A program made the translations under genes and the position numbers. DNA of 64,000 nt from Agrocybe praecox. Its lineage: Eukaryota; Basidiomycota; Agaricomycetes; Agaricales; Agrocybaceae. The stretch is taken from contig OZ024844.1 of assembly GCA_964017145.1 (NCBI GenBank), positions 3,658,001-3,722,000 on the forward strand, given 5' to 3'. The notes beneath the pieces are model-generated. The model did no database searches. It saw only the letters and a program-made list of their open reading frames with translations, and had not been told where the DNA came from. Shown here piece by piece: positions 35,348-49,479 of this stretch; the first letter of the stretch is position 1, and each line of letters starts with the position of its first letter.

Positions 35348-35664
35348 CTATTTGCTCTCAGCCTCCTTGACAAGGGTCTGCGGAATACGTTAGTAAGTTC
35401 CAGTGTTCTGTGAATAAACTCCAATGAAACGCACCTGCTGGCCACCAACACCGTTCTCCCATTTCTGAAACTTCGTGGATGTAATGCCTCTCTTCTCGGC
35501 CAACACACGTTCTTCCTCCTTCAACGACGCGCGCAGAGCACGAGCTGTGATCGTTGCGTATTTGTTGTAACTTTATAATGGGGAAACAACCACAGTAAGC
35601 AAGGCGTCCCTTATAAGTCTAGTAGACAGAGCACATACGTGAACAAAGTTCTCCAGGCGGTCAT
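35348..35664 (-). CDS. ATP15: Mitochondrial F1-ATP synthase epsilon subunit
   Basis: Predicted 63-aa subunit of the central stalk of mitochondrial F1FO ATP synthase. Exons 35664-35639, 35570-35435 and 35377-35348 join to 64 codons. The start MTAWRTLFTYNKYATITARALRASLK matches the conserved (S/T)AWR..G..Y..Y...AA.A.R..LK pattern of yeast Atp15 and animal epsilon, and the length is right for the family. It is too short for most ORF filters and is split by two introns. It is divergent from the Rab gene, with 342 bp between start codons. Confidence 0.9.
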
Positions 35665-36006
35665 TTTGATAGAGATAGAACAAAATTTGCTTTTGAAGGG
35701 AGAGCGAGAACGACGGTGACAGCGAGCTCAACACAGTCCCGGATTAATCCGTCACACCACGTGAGCTGTGCTAACGTAATTGGGAGCCCTGACGACAACT
35801 CATGAGCAGCCAGTCCAGTAGTCACGACACAATGACCAGTACGCTTCTCTTCCTTGTTCCACCACTGAGCTTAATCGCATTTTTTGCGAAAAACCTTCAA
35901 CGAAAGTCCTCCTTAAGCCTTATTGAATAGCACCATAAAGGATATTGGAAATACCACCTGAACCGCAAGCGGATCACGACCTCGGAGCGCCATTTCATTT
36001 GACTAA
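35665..36006. promoter_or_regulatory. Bidirectional promoter region ATP15/Rab
   Basis: 342 bp between divergent ATGs. No TATA box is obvious. It contains CCACGTGAGC-like sequence (CACGTG at about 35758-35763), a candidate E-box. Confidence 0.4.
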
Positions 36007-37146
<1,140 letters not shown>

Positions 37147-38906
37147 ATCTAATCTACCGAGGCGAATTCTCATGACTGATCGATTATTTCTGTCTTGCGG
37201 TCGCTTTCGTTTTTCACCCTGTATCAGTATACATACACTGCCTCTCAAGCTACTTATCACCACGCCATCAATCACCCCAGCTATTATAATCCTTTGGCTA
37301 GGTCAATCATCACCCCAACATCTATTTTGATCCTCAGAAGCTATCATTTTTTATAATACCCTCTGTATTCCTTCCGGCCTTGGTTAATTATGACTTTTCA
37401 TGACTCTTTTGTTTTGTTTTAATAAATCTGTTGTTCAATAGATAATTTACGGTTTGTCTAATTAAATAAGACATTTATGTGTCTATATACTATCCACTGA
37501 CACTACTACGTCTATGTCAACTTTAAGTACAGAGGACGATCGCGACGAATTGTCGGGTTCCTTGGTTTGGACTCCGGGTGAGGGGATCCTCCTAGAAAGG
37601 AAGATCGACGACGCCATTGTAACTGTAACCTGGCGTTCTAGTGATATCATATGAACTGAAGTACTGATTCTTGATATTACACTGCGTGGATATGTCACTG
37701 TCGTACAGAGTTGTTAACGCAATTCATATCAGTTCTTCCGGGAAAATGTGGTGGTTTATAAGTCAAAATGGGCGCCCATCCAATATTCTTTTGTCGGTAT
37801 CCTAATTATTTCTTGCGGCCTGTATAACCCCAAGATCATAATTGTTATTGGTCGTCAATGACAATGGCTACATAAACAGAGTCTCGCAGTATATTCCGTT
37901 TGATTTACCCATTCTCAGTGATAATGAACATCCAAGTTGCAGGTTCAGGTAACGGTCTGATTGATCTTGGAGATTATCTTCCATCGTCCTTGAGAAACAG
38001 CGTTATTCACGGATTTATGATGACCGTCGCTGTCTACCTTTGTGAAAAGTGGCGACTGTTAAGGAAAATATTAAAAGGATATCTCCATTGGAAGTAGTTG
38101 GATGCATGAACGAATCGCAGAGACCGAGATCACGGTATGTCTTCTCTCTCGAGGGATTCAACAGAAGCACCAACAAGGTCCAACAAGATTTCGGGTCCAG
38201 TCTAATCCAAAGAAAATAAAAATATGGATCCTGAGCCGATAGCTTCACTTCTGGCAATGGAACCCCGACGCTTTAATAGTCCAAAGCTCCGTACAAGTGT
38301 TTGAGAATAGCACCCGCCCGCGTGCCGTAGAATCTCAACAAATTCTCGATGTGAGCAACTCCTGACAGGAAAAGCACAACTTTGAAAATAGCAGAAAGGG
38401 TGAAGGTTTCAAGTCCAAGATTCCGACCAAACAGCCGGGATACTACTGGCAGATTAGGTAGGACGGTGAGGACCGCCTGACTCCAAGAGAGCCCCGTATG
38501 TCCATTCTCGGTGCACCTCAGCCCCATCTATCCGTAGACCATATTGAAACGCTGTTTTTTATCATCACTCTCCTGGATATTGATTCAGCCCTGCTCTTGA
38601 AGGACGCGCGCGGCCAGGGTCGATAACGTAACAGGGTGTACCAGCGAAATGTGCAATATGAAATGGTATAAATTGGCCTAAACTAGGAAGAATACCAGGC
38701 CGAGGTCTCCATATCCAGCAAGTACTTCGAGCTGCTCGATTTTTACTTACAATAACCAGTAAAAAGAGGGGTATCTTTCCCCCGAAGAGCTCAGGAGATC
38801 GCCAACAATCTGAAGACACGTATAAGGGTCATCTTTTCCAGCTCCTGGAAGAAACACGAGAAATAGTACAAGTTCCGGACAGATTTTGACTAAGCCGTCA
38901 GTCACA
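37147..38906. other. Intergenic, unassigned
   Basis: No supportable gene. On the minus strand 38273-38527 encodes an 84-aa frame with a hydrophobic stretch (FTLSAIFKVVLFLSGVAHIENLL), and 38565-38819 has another. Neither belongs to a family I recognise and no exon joins connect them. Confidence 0.4.
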
Positions 38907-41854
38907 CTATGTTGCCGGCTTGCTTGCTTTGCTTTCTTCTATATCAAAGAATGACCGGTCAATCATCAGAGAAGGGGGTAAACCATTTTTCGAAGCTATA
39001 GCCTTGCCTTGGTCATCCGACTCCTCCTCTCCACTGCTTGCCTCACCCTCGTTTGATTCACTAGATTCGTCACTTCCTTCTTCTTCTTCATCATCATCAT
39101 CATCTTCGTCTTCCACATCACTCCCCTCCTCATCATCAGTTTCGTGCTCTTCCTCGAGGCCGAAAATTTGCCAAAGAAGCTGCACCTGTCCGAACGGCCG
39201 CTCGCTACCCAGAAGAGTGGAGGCAGCTTCGTATCTATTTTCTGGCTTCTTTACCTCCTCGCAGATAATACGATAGGTCTTTGCCAATTTCGCCAAGGCA
39301 TCCTGATGAATTTTACCGTGCAATTTTTGGACCGTCAGCTGAGCAAGACGCGGGGAATGGACGACTTCTAAGCCTGACAGCCAGACTGAGAAATGATGTA
39401 AAGCTCGCTGCAGGTCCTGGGGTTGTGTTGATGGTATCCGGGAAAGGGGTTCCTACGGGGGTTCGTTACCGTGCTGAACAAAAATAAATAAATGACTTGG
39501 GAGTGCTTACGTCTGGCTTGTGGCTGCGACAGGTTTCTGCCACCTGTAATAAGCCAGCATCGCGCAGAATATTGGTGGTCTAGGCAGTCAAGTAATCACT
39601 CTGACAATTTGTTTTTCGTTATTGAGCCAACTTACATGATCTTGAGTTAGGCGGGCGATCCTTTGATCAATGAGAGCCTCAATCTCGGCTTCTTTTGTAA
39701 TCGTGAAGTCAAACGCGGTGAGGACGCTCTGTTAGACAAAGAAGGTGAGCTACCAGCTCTTGATCTATCGGCAATTCTGACCGACCTGGAGATAACACAA
39801 GAAATTAAGCACAAATACGTCCTCGTCCCATCGAGGTCGTACTTTCTTCTTTTCTTCGCTCCCCCAAATCAAAGCCTGGACTACAGGATCAATCATGATA
39901 TCCAAAACCTGGTTGAAGCCCGCATTGATCTCGTCTTTATCTTCAGCTCCGAGAAGGGAAGATTGATAGACCACCATAATTTCTCGAAGAATTTGTGCAT
40001 GGTCTAGTACACCGAGGGGTGGGGTTAAAGATTGATCATCGTGTTCCTGCAGCTCACGATCAGCAACCAGAGAAGGCCCGAGATAGAGGAAACACCTACT
40101 AGACGGATGCGAGCAAGAGTTTGGCTTTGGGCTTCAATGGAATCGTAAAACACTTTATACGCCACATCTGTAATCCTAAATAAATAAATAGATCAGCTTG
40201 GTTATCGCGATAAAGAAAGGAAACATACAACGCACTCCTTGAGAGTCGAAGAAAGTAATGCATTTTCACCAATTGTTCTCCTCATTGTCATTAAATAAAA
40301 CTGTAACAAGTTGGCAATTTTATAGGATACAATGCTGCTTTCCTGAGACTTGATCGTCTGTTGAACTCGCATCTATCATCAACCCGTTAGAACATATCCT
40401 AGCGACAATAGGAGAGTTGTTATATTATACCTTGAGAGGAACACATAGTTTCCCCACCGCAAGATCCATCAGTTCTCTTATCCACTCTTCTTCCTCAGCC
40501 TTGGAATCAAATCGTCTAACGCTTCCTACCATGCGACCGTCGTTTTTCAAGCCAAAAAGACTCTCAAGGAATTCTCGTTCAGCAGCTATAGCCTGATGCA
40601 CCCATGCTAGCATGTCACCAACATACCGCAAGGGATCATGCGCATGGAGTTCAATCGGGCGAGGATAGCCTGAAGGACCTCCGCGAGTAAGAGCAGTGAT
40701 AAACGAGGATAGAAGAGTTGTTTGTCGAGTTTCGGACAAAACTGCGAGCGCTTCCCTGAGATAAAGGTGAGATTGAAAAAGGACCGAAAGAACGAGAATG
40801 CTCACGTCAGTAATTCAGGTCTCTTCCTTAACCTGCTAACGGTCTCTCTCATCCCTGTACTAACTTCCAGCTGGGAGTCTCTTCCTACTTGACGGAACTC
40901 GGTCGCACAGTAACGTAGGATCTTTTCATAGCCTTGTTCGAGGTTGGTCGCTGTCAAGGCCATGATCTCGAGCCTAACGTTGAATCCTATGTAAGTATAA
41001 AGAGCGAACGACAATGTAGATGTTCTAAAACTTGCCCAGCTTTCGTCGGTCCATCTTCACCAGCCATCAGTACCCTACAGTCTTCCCTAATTCTTTCGGT
41101 CTTGTCCATAGCATCGAAGAATCGTTTGCCGATAGGCACCTCCCTGGACGTGATAGCATCGACTTCACTTTCAGATAGAGTAAATCGAGCAAGAAATATT
41201 GAGATGATAGTCTTTTTATCTTTAACTTCCTGTCTAGATTATGTTTAGAATTGCCCTATATAGAGACGCGGATAATCCATACCGTTCGTCGCGAAGATTT
41301 CCAGCTCTCTCCAAGAGTATTTTGCTGGATTCATTGGTCAATGTAAGTTGCGTTTCAGCTTCATCACAGCTGGCTCGCATTGCCGCCACATGGACCTGTA
41401 GGTCGCGTAGTTTCTAGAGCGGCGATCAGACAGTGGAACAAAGACAATACGACCAACTCACCTCGTCTACCTCTCCCAATGCCTGTAAGAACTTCTTACT
41501 TCCCTCAGCGACCTGTCTCTCCATATCCCTCCTGAGATTCTTCCGTGCTCTTGCCGCAGATTCACCAGGAATTTCCTCAACAAAAGTGTCAACATTGGTC
41601 TGAACGAACTCATCATCCCCGTCTTCAACAACGATCCGGACCTCCTTTCCCTTGGGTGTCGCGTACAAGTCTGACAATGTCTGCAGAGCCTGACGTGTCT
41701 CCTCGTCGTCAAAGTTGGTGCTAAGGACCTTATAGAGCCTAGCAGATACCGGATTTCGCGATTGAGGTGTCCAAGATACTTTGCGGTCCGATTGCACAGA
41801 AGCTGTTGACGGCGTTCTCGGAAATGGCGTAATAGCAGGGGTTTTACTAGCCAT
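38907..41854 (-). CDS. COG6: Conserved oligomeric Golgi complex subunit 6
   Basis: Component of the COG tethering complex for intra-Golgi retrograde transport. About ten exons on the minus strand. The first, 41854-41462 (131 codons), begins MASKTPAITPFPRTPS and contains RKVSWTPQSRNPVSARLYKVL. The second is 41413-41283 (KLRDLQVHVAAMRASCDEAETQL). The third begins near 41233 (QEVKDKKTIISIFLARFTLSESEVDAI), a pattern diagnostic of COG6. Later segments include ILRYCATEFRQ, FITALTRGG..YPRPIELHAHDPLRYVGDMLAWVHQAIA, and SLLGAEDKDEINAGFNQVLDIMIDP. The C-terminal exon (39323-38907) carries a strongly acidic low-complexity insert (DVEDEDDDDDEEEEGSDE) before the end SFFDIEESKASKPAT. Some internal exon edges, notably near 41020-41060 and 39480-39560, are approximate. 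Confidence 0.9.
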
Positions 41855-42230
41855 ATTTTATGTCTGCAACAGTCTGGAAATTGAATCAAGGGTCTTCCCT
41901 GGTCGTCCGAGTAGCAGTCGACCCGCGATGTTCGTGAACGGTGAGGCGGAGATGGTGGTCAAATATCAAAAGCAGGTCATTATAATCAATTTACATATTA
42001 CAACATCAAATAACGAGATTTTCTGGTCTCTTATTGCAGATTCAAAATCTAGGCGGCTGGTAGATACAAGTTACTCGTAAAGTGTTCTATACAAAACTGG
42101 AGAATAATTAAATTATAGTCCGTTCATAGTCCAGTGTTCAATGTCCTGAATAATAATAGGATAGTGTCTGAAAGCCAAAATTGGCATTTGAAATAATGTA
42201 GACTACAAGGAGAGAGCAATCTGGCGTCAT

Positions 42231-44827
42231 CTAAGCACTCGGCCCTGTACAAGGAGCAGTGGGGGTCGTGGTGAAGATACCATCATATTCGCTGGGATAC
42301 GCACATCCAGCAACCGTCGTGACACCTCCCGCAGTATCTTGAGAGTTAAACCATCCATCGACAGCCCGGGTGACAGAGCTAGGTGCAGCAGTGAACGTTG
42401 CGGGCAGTAGAGTAAGAATAGGTGCGGTGCTTGTATATGTAGGAAGGAGAGTCATGGGTACGACGGCATTACTGATCGTAGTTGGCGGCCATGGAAACTG
42501 AGAGCTCGAAGACGCCGGAATGCTCGATGTCGTACCAGTCTGCCATGGTTTGAAGTTTCCGTCGAACGGTTCAGAGGCCGTGCCAACTTTAGCACACATC
42601 CCAAATGCAGTCCGGGGATCTTGGGGTATCCATCCGTTCTCTAAACCTAGTTTATAGGACCATAGAGGTGCTTCCACTCGTCCTGCATTTGATTCACCGA
42701 TCTAAGTCTCCATGTCAGATTACCGAGGTCTTTGTTGACAGGGGCATAACAAACCTTCCAAGTCCAGAAGAACCAATCTCCAAAAGCATCCATGCTTGCC
42801 ATTACGAAGTTCTGGATGCCTGCTTTCATAGTGGCGTTGTATGATTCCCAAGCATCATACTGAGGGCATTGAGGATTATCAGAGCTCTGCCCAATGCCTT
42901 GCAAAAAGAGACCACAATTATTTGGAGAGGCCGAAAATTCCCCAGCAATAACTGGACCAAAATTCTCTCGTCTTAGCCTTCAATCAGTATAACGCGCGTC
43001 AGACTACAAGAGAATCAACCGACGTTGTATTGGTACTAGGACCCCAGTTATTGCACGCATTCAAAGGCCAATCACCCCCAGGAATTCCTTGAGCATCAGG
43101 AACGGCGATGGGTGCAAGTTGAAGACCTCCGAAGGCGAAGTAGGGATGTTCATCAAGGATAATTCGGTCAGATCCTTGCAAGAAATTATTCCATATCGAG
43201 AGTGCTTGGAAGCCGTCATGGATGGCGATGTACTACCAAGGAAACATAGAGAGAAAAATCAGTACAAAACCAGGAGCTGAATCGATTCCATTCGTCGGTA
43301 CGCACAGGTCCATTTCCTTCGCCTCTACCGGTGATATTACGTATCATGTCGTGCGCCTCGAGATAGAAGCTCGTCATAGAGTCTATTCCAATCAACCCAA
43401 CCAATGCTTCATTTACTATTCCGAAAATAGGGACCAGATCTCGATATTCGGGCTGGGAAATGAATTCCGTCAGAACCCGAATATAGTATAGTGTTCTTTG
43501 GGCGTTAGCCAGTCCCATGTTTCCTGCAAGGAAGCCGACAGGTGCGAGTCTGTAAAAGTGTCGTCAGTCCCCACTACTATCGACATGAAAGATACGGAGT
43601 ATTTGATACGAACTTTCCAGAATGATTGAACCCTACATTTTCAACGAGAGTTGTCATTGTACAATAGAGTCAACAAGAAAAGAGTGCTGCGCACCATTTT
43701 GAGATCCTGGGACGGCATGGAGATCTAAACACACACGCAAGCCGTATTTTCTGGCCCATTCTAGAACACGAAGAAAGTACCTGAAATAGCAGGTAAGTAG
43801 GCCTGAGAGGGTGAAAGTGAAAATAGAACTCGCTTCCAGGACGTCTTTGCTAAGAAAGGTTCTCCTTCCCAAGTCTCGATAGCCCAAAATGCGATTGGAA
43901 CCCGAATGAAATTTAGACCAGCCCCTGTCAGTAGTAAGAATGATCAGCTAAAGTTGGGTACAAGACGTGACGATGACAAGGAAATGACGTACCCGCTATT
44001 TCTGCAATATCTTGCTCTGTCTGATATCAACCCAGGGTTAACACAACGAGTCGTTCTCAAAGAATGACATGCGTACAATGAAAGTATTATAGTGATCCTC
44101 GAGCTGCATAAGCCCAGAACTAGCTTGATCCGCAGCCATGGCTACGCTGAGGGTATATTCGTCGACTGCAGTTGGGTATTTTTGGAAGAGGGCAGGAGAA
44201 ATAAAAGGTTCGAGAACAAATAAACCACCTAGATTGACACCATAGATGCGGTCCACTCCCCATTTCCACGATGTATTTAGCGGGGGGGTCCATGAGTTAG
44301 GTTGAGCATTGTTGTTGTACGGATTACTTGGATCCTCCACCCCTTGTGGATAGTGAGCACAGATGTTCAAAAAAACAAAGATGGTGATCTTACAGAAACC
44401 ACCGAAAGGATTTTTGTACGTGAATTCAGTACCATTTTCCAACTTGATTATCGAGCCATCGCCCCCAGTCTACTTAGATAATGAGTTGGTTTCATTTACT
44501 ATCATAACGATAACGTACCACAGATCCAGAAGGCGAATCGGGATTTGGTATTGTGCTGCTACCTGGGTCTCCACCGTGTCCAGCTTTGTTTTCATGCTTT
44601 CGAGTTGTAACGAAGAATACAGGCAAGAAGACGGCAAAGAAGATCAAGACCAGAGCAACCAGCACAATTGCAACAATATTCCTTTTTCGAGCGTACCACT
44701 TAGGGACCTTCTTCGATGCAGTTGCCAGATAGTGCCCATCGAAGGTTTCATCGGGTTGATTTCTGAGATCGGGCTTTGTTCCAGAAAAACCTGACAGCTG
44801 CGAGGATTCAGAGGGCGCAATGGACAT
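42231..44827 (-). CDS. Membrane-anchored GH5 exo-beta-1,3-glucanase
   Basis: Cell-wall glucan hydrolase of glycoside hydrolase family 5 (subfamily 9-like), a type II membrane protein. The cytosolic N-terminus ([11 protein letters not shown]..) precedes a transmembrane anchor at about residues 51-75 ([22 protein letters not shown]), then a Ser/Gly/Pro linker. Catalytic domain landmarks: [53 protein letters not shown], the acid/base Glu in [16 protein letters not shown], the nucleophile Glu in VIAGEFSAS and FWTWK. About nine exons. The C-terminus is a Ser/Thr/Pro-rich tail ([12 protein letters not shown]...) with Cys near the end. Members release glucose from beta-1,3-glucan during wall remodelling. 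Exon edges around 43960-44040 and 44400-44520 are approximate. Confidence 0.92.
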
Positions 44828-47476
44828 GCTGTTATTGTCCAGAGAGAAGGCAGGGGATGAGTGGAGCAGCTAGATTATCGTCAAATAAGCACATAGCGTG
44901 CTATTCTTGAAACCTGTGAGGGAATATTCGACCGCCCTTCGAGCTCCCCGCCGAGGCAGCCGGGCTGTCTTCAGACTTGGTGAGAGGACTCAGAGAGCCG
45001 TACAGGAAAGGATAACAACGACGCGCACGGTGAGCCTCGCCGAATATCGGAAGTATTGTGGAGATTGTGCCGAATGGGTAAATTGTTCGTCCTCCACGAT
45101 TCCTTCCTTAAAGAGTTCTTTTTCTCAAACTTACCCCAAATATAATTTCACTCCAATTCCAGATTATTGGAACGGAAATGACTCTATATTTGAAAATCTT
45201 GGAGAACGGTGAGTTGGACAAGACAACAACGTCTTTCTACTGAGGTGATAATCATCTGCATTTAGAGGCACCCAAAAGTCATCCACAACCTTCTGTCAAA
45301 TCTCAGTGACTGAACCCACTGTCTAGCGGCATAATGAAACGCAACGCACTGAAAGATGACCGAGCATTATGTTGAAGACAGCGCCTATACCGAATGTCAA
45401 ACGCGCCTCAAATCCCTCATAATTAAACATGTCATTCGTTGAGCGGCTCGGTTTTCAGGTTTCAGCTGCCCACTAATCCGAGGTAAGCGCTAATCATCGA
45501 CGGCGCTTTTGTGGGTATGACTCGTCCTTAGTGACAGCTAAATATTACATCGAGAGTAAAATGAAGAAATTTCGAAGCCAGAACCCAGTCTATCAGGCTC
45601 AGTCCGCTCATTTGAGTCGTCCGATAATAATATAATGTAGAGATCCCAAAGATGGCATGGTCAAGGAAGGTGAAATGTTTGACTTCGAGCGCTGAAGAAC
45701 CGTACTGTAGGACAGTTGGCAGCCTAACACATCAAAAGCCAAACATCGCGTACACAACGCACTAGATTTCGCCGAGGCCCGACCTTTTACCGAATATACT
45801 TTTTAGGTACTTCTGATCCGATACATCTTCAATAGGTCTGGTGGGGCAAAATAAACAGATATTATATGTACACTAAGTAATGCTGGCCTCCATAATTCGT
45901 TTCACAGAATGCGATTTCGTCGTGTTCGTCGTCTGATTGTGAGTCTATACCGTCCGAGCTACAGGTATCGTTGCGAGTTATACCAGATATTGAAGAGTGT
46001 GATTCTTGTAATGCCTGAATTTCTCTGCCCTCGGTGGAGCAGTCCTGAATGCAGCTGGATGGCGTAGCTGGGCTCGGAAGCGCGTCGAGCAGCCTCGCAC
46101 GATGGCGGTAGTGGTCAAAGGATGATGTGTTCGGCTATGGACGCGTTGCGCTGTCACGAACCATACGAGATCTAATCTAATCTGACTGGTGTCGATTGCA
46201 CTGCCACATCGCTTCGGAAGTTGTATCGCTTTGTGTAATACACTACGTGCAAAATTCAATTTTTGTGTCCGAAAAATTGACCGATAATTTACTTCAAAAT
46301 TCTGATTTTATAACATGGAAAAATTTCGTACGAAAGAGACGAGTAAAGATATAATTGTTGAAGGACTTTTTGTATTGCAAAAATTCATTAGCAAAGAATG
46401 TCAGAAAGTGTCTATTTTCCAATTCATTTCTCTTCTTCTTTTTGAAACAGAAACAATAAGCCTTCCTCAACTTCGCAAAGGCTGCCTTTTGATTGCCTTT
46501 TGAACAATTAAAAATTGACTTGCCGGAATTCCCTTATGGCGTAACTCCGGTACTCCATATGTTAACCTCGGTACTCCATATAGGAATCCGGCCCGACGAA
46601 TTTTTGACTTCATAAAAGACCTGATGTTTCGAGTGGGAAGATGTTGAATTTTTAGACTCCGGAAAGACAATTGAAAATCGTGTATTTTTCCTCTACAATT
46701 ATTTTGACTTTAACAACCACTTCCCAGGTTACAGAAATCCATCGATTTATTCAACCTTTGCAATTCCATTTTCGAATGAATATGTCAGTTACGAAAAGTT
46801 AGCATTTCCAATTTAATTATACATGAATTTCTGAACTACATAAATACATTTCTGCGCCTAGTGATAGGATATTCCTGCTCATAAGCAATCAATTAGTAAT
46901 ACACTTTTCATGAGTCTACGTTAATCACGAAAATCTGAAGCAACACTTGTGCTTGTATATGCTGCGTTACTGCGCCGAAGTTCGCGCAGGGCCGATACTT
47001 TTCCCCAGACTTTGCAATGATGTAATGATCTGAAGAACGCCAAACCCGGTATGAGTGGATAACTGGAACAAGTCCCCACCTTCACTTAGAGAGTTAAGAA
47101 TACTATAGGAGGAGATTTTGACGCGAAGGAGTTGTGGCTCAACGGGCGATGTTGTTATTGACGTGGCCGCTGGATACCAGCCAATGTTATATTTTTAGAT
47201 ATGTGATTTGTGAAATTTCCTAACGAGTTTTCTTGCATGAAGAAGCGCAATATTATACCAGTCCAAAATTTGTTTATGTAGTGAGACTGAGGCGACATTA
47301 ACTATTGCATTTTTTCTCAAACTCGTCATGACTCCCATCGATCGTCATCTCCGATGTTAATAAGCGCTCGTCGAAAGGCGTTAAGCACCCACGATCTCGT
47401 ACAAGTTTAACACGTCAGAAGGAGAATTTGTATTCTTCATGACAAATGTAAGCTTTTCTTTCCTTCAAACAAAAAA
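44828..47476. other. AT-rich intergenic region
   Basis: About 2.6 kb with no convincing gene on either strand. A 12-bp direct repeat (GGTACTCCATAT) occurs twice at about 46548-46580, separated by 9 bp. Confidence 0.5.
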
Positions 47477-48993
47477 TTATGCGGTACTCACATAGTAGAC
47501 TAGTGTCTTCAAAATTTCTTCAATATCTTGTTTGTCCTCGATCTTCCTAACATCAGTTATGTAGCTGAATACGTCTGGCTTATCATCTGAACGAATGATA
47601 ATGCCAAAGACCCAGCTGTATCCGTTATTCATACACCACGAAACATTCTTTGCTCTATAAAATAATCAAGTCAATTTCGATGATTGTCAGTTAAGTTGAA
47701 ACTTGTATTCCTGCGAGATCAACGTACCCAAGTTTCTGTATACTTTGATTGATAATATTAGCGCATTGATATTACCGCAGTAGTAGAAGCCAGAATCCAC
47801 TTACAAAGAAAGACACTTAGGAACCGATTTATACATTGCAGTGGCGAATTCTTCATTGGGCTCCGTGAAAACGATAAATAGGTCGTTCTTGAACAAAGAG
47901 CGCCACGTTTCGGTTGAATCATGCAGCGCTTCAATAAGATCCACTTCTCGAAGTCGCTGTAAGTTTTCTGCGTCTGTGAAATCGATTACCTGTCAGAAGG
48001 AGTATCATTGAGAACGGTATCGTTAAGACCCTACAATCTGATTCAGAGGAAATATGTTTCATGACATCAGAATCTCCTCCAGGGAGCACGCAAATCCATC
48101 CAAAGCCTGTTATAGGACCATAGAGCAGGGTGGTTTTCTTCTCCGTAGTCGTGAAAGATAGAGGATGGTCTTCATGTATGTACATATTCGGCGCCTCAAT
48201 GATAATTCGGTTCATATCGAGCTTCTGACAAGCATTTTCAACGTAGACAGTTAAGGTGTCTTGCAAAGATTGACTTCCCCCGTTCGGCTATATACCATAG
48301 TCTATGAGAGTGTGAAATGTGTGATCTAGTATGGTGCTATGGCTTACTGTGGGGCGCACAAGTGAATAGAAAGGCAGATGCGCTTCTATTCCGTGCGAGC
48401 CGGCTTCTACGAGCGAGATCACTTCATTTCCTAGGTTCCTCGCCGTCAACACCTCGGACATTTTGGTCAGGATTTTACCATCTGGATCAATAATGTGCTT
48501 TGTTTTTAATCCCAGACGGTCGTATACGGGTATCGTCAAGTCAACAAATGTTAAAGCCTGAGATTGAGAGACTGATTATCAATTTGATGATTAGCTCATG
48601 AACGAAAAACCTACCGCGACATTTTCGTCTGGATGACTGATTCTGTAATTCTTTACAAAGATTAAAGCACTAATCGCCTTTCTTAGTAGGTTGGCCTGCA
48701 AAATAGATATGAAAGTATCATTTAGTTACAAAGGGGCTGCTTTCAGATTTGTGGGTAACCGTTAAATTTAATACCTGATCAACCATTCCCCCTAGACCAG
48801 GTTCCTCAATCCTGTCAAGTAGATATTGGAATTGTGCGATCATGTCATCTTCAGGCCTATTATTGACTGGGACCGTAGCTCCAACTTGGTTGACGCTTCC
48901 AGCAGTTGGATCTGATTCCTGACTTTAGATATTAGGATGAGTGCATACAAGATCGTGAAAAGGGTAACGTACTACTACACTGCTAATCTCCAT
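47477..48993 (-). CDS. Uncharacterised protein
   Basis: Multi-exon gene of unknown function. Exons: 48993-48973 (MEISSVV), 48918-48775, 48695-48615, 48557-48348, then 48287 to about 48035, 47989 to about 47814, and a final exon near 47655-47477. The first four join exactly in frame. Landmarks are FQYLLDRIEEPGLGGMVDQ, ALTFVDLTIPVYDRLGLKTKHIIDPDGKIL, LVEAGSHGIEAHLPFYSLV, YGPITGFGWICVLPGGDSDVMKHI and WCMNNGYSWVFGIIIRSDD. The protein shows no signal peptide or membrane segment, so it is probably cytosolic. The donor of the fifth exon is uncertain (GTAGGG or GTCTTA near 48030), as is the 3' end. It is divergent from the SWIM/RING gene, with a 486-bp shared upstream region. Confidence 0.65.
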
Positions 48994-49479
48994 GATGGCG
49001 AGGAATGGTCTTATGCTTGCCTCTGATCTGTGAAGTACGGTTTATATAGATTAGAGACGTTGGAAGAGACAGTTCAGATCAGATAACAAGGAGTATGATC
49101 TCAAGCCTGCGATCAATTAGTAATCAGCTGCGAGGAGCAGTCATGTTTCTAATATCTATTGGGTTGCTATTGTCTTCAAGTTCACCACTTGCAGAAATTA
49201 TCAGTCTTTTTATATATATTATTACAAATTACGGGTTGAACGTGGCAAAGCACGAATCATAAATTACTGCCCCCGACGAGCCCCTGACGATTTGACTCGC
49301 TCATCGCTGCCGGTGTCGCTCGGTTTTACCTAATTTGGGAAAGTGGCGGGCAGGAGCGCCATCATGTGATGGGTCGCGCCTCCGAAAGGCGTGAGAACAT
49401 CAACTTCTGTGGGTAGCAGGCGCAAAATAAAAGCCTCCGTCGCCTTGTTCTCTTTGTTCAACATTCTTTAGTTTTTATC
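48994..49479. promoter_or_regulatory. Bidirectional promoter region
   Basis: 486 bp between divergent ATGs of the uncharacterised gene and the SWIM/RING gene. A TATATATATT stretch lies near 49211-49221. No specific factor site is assigned. Confidence 0.4.
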
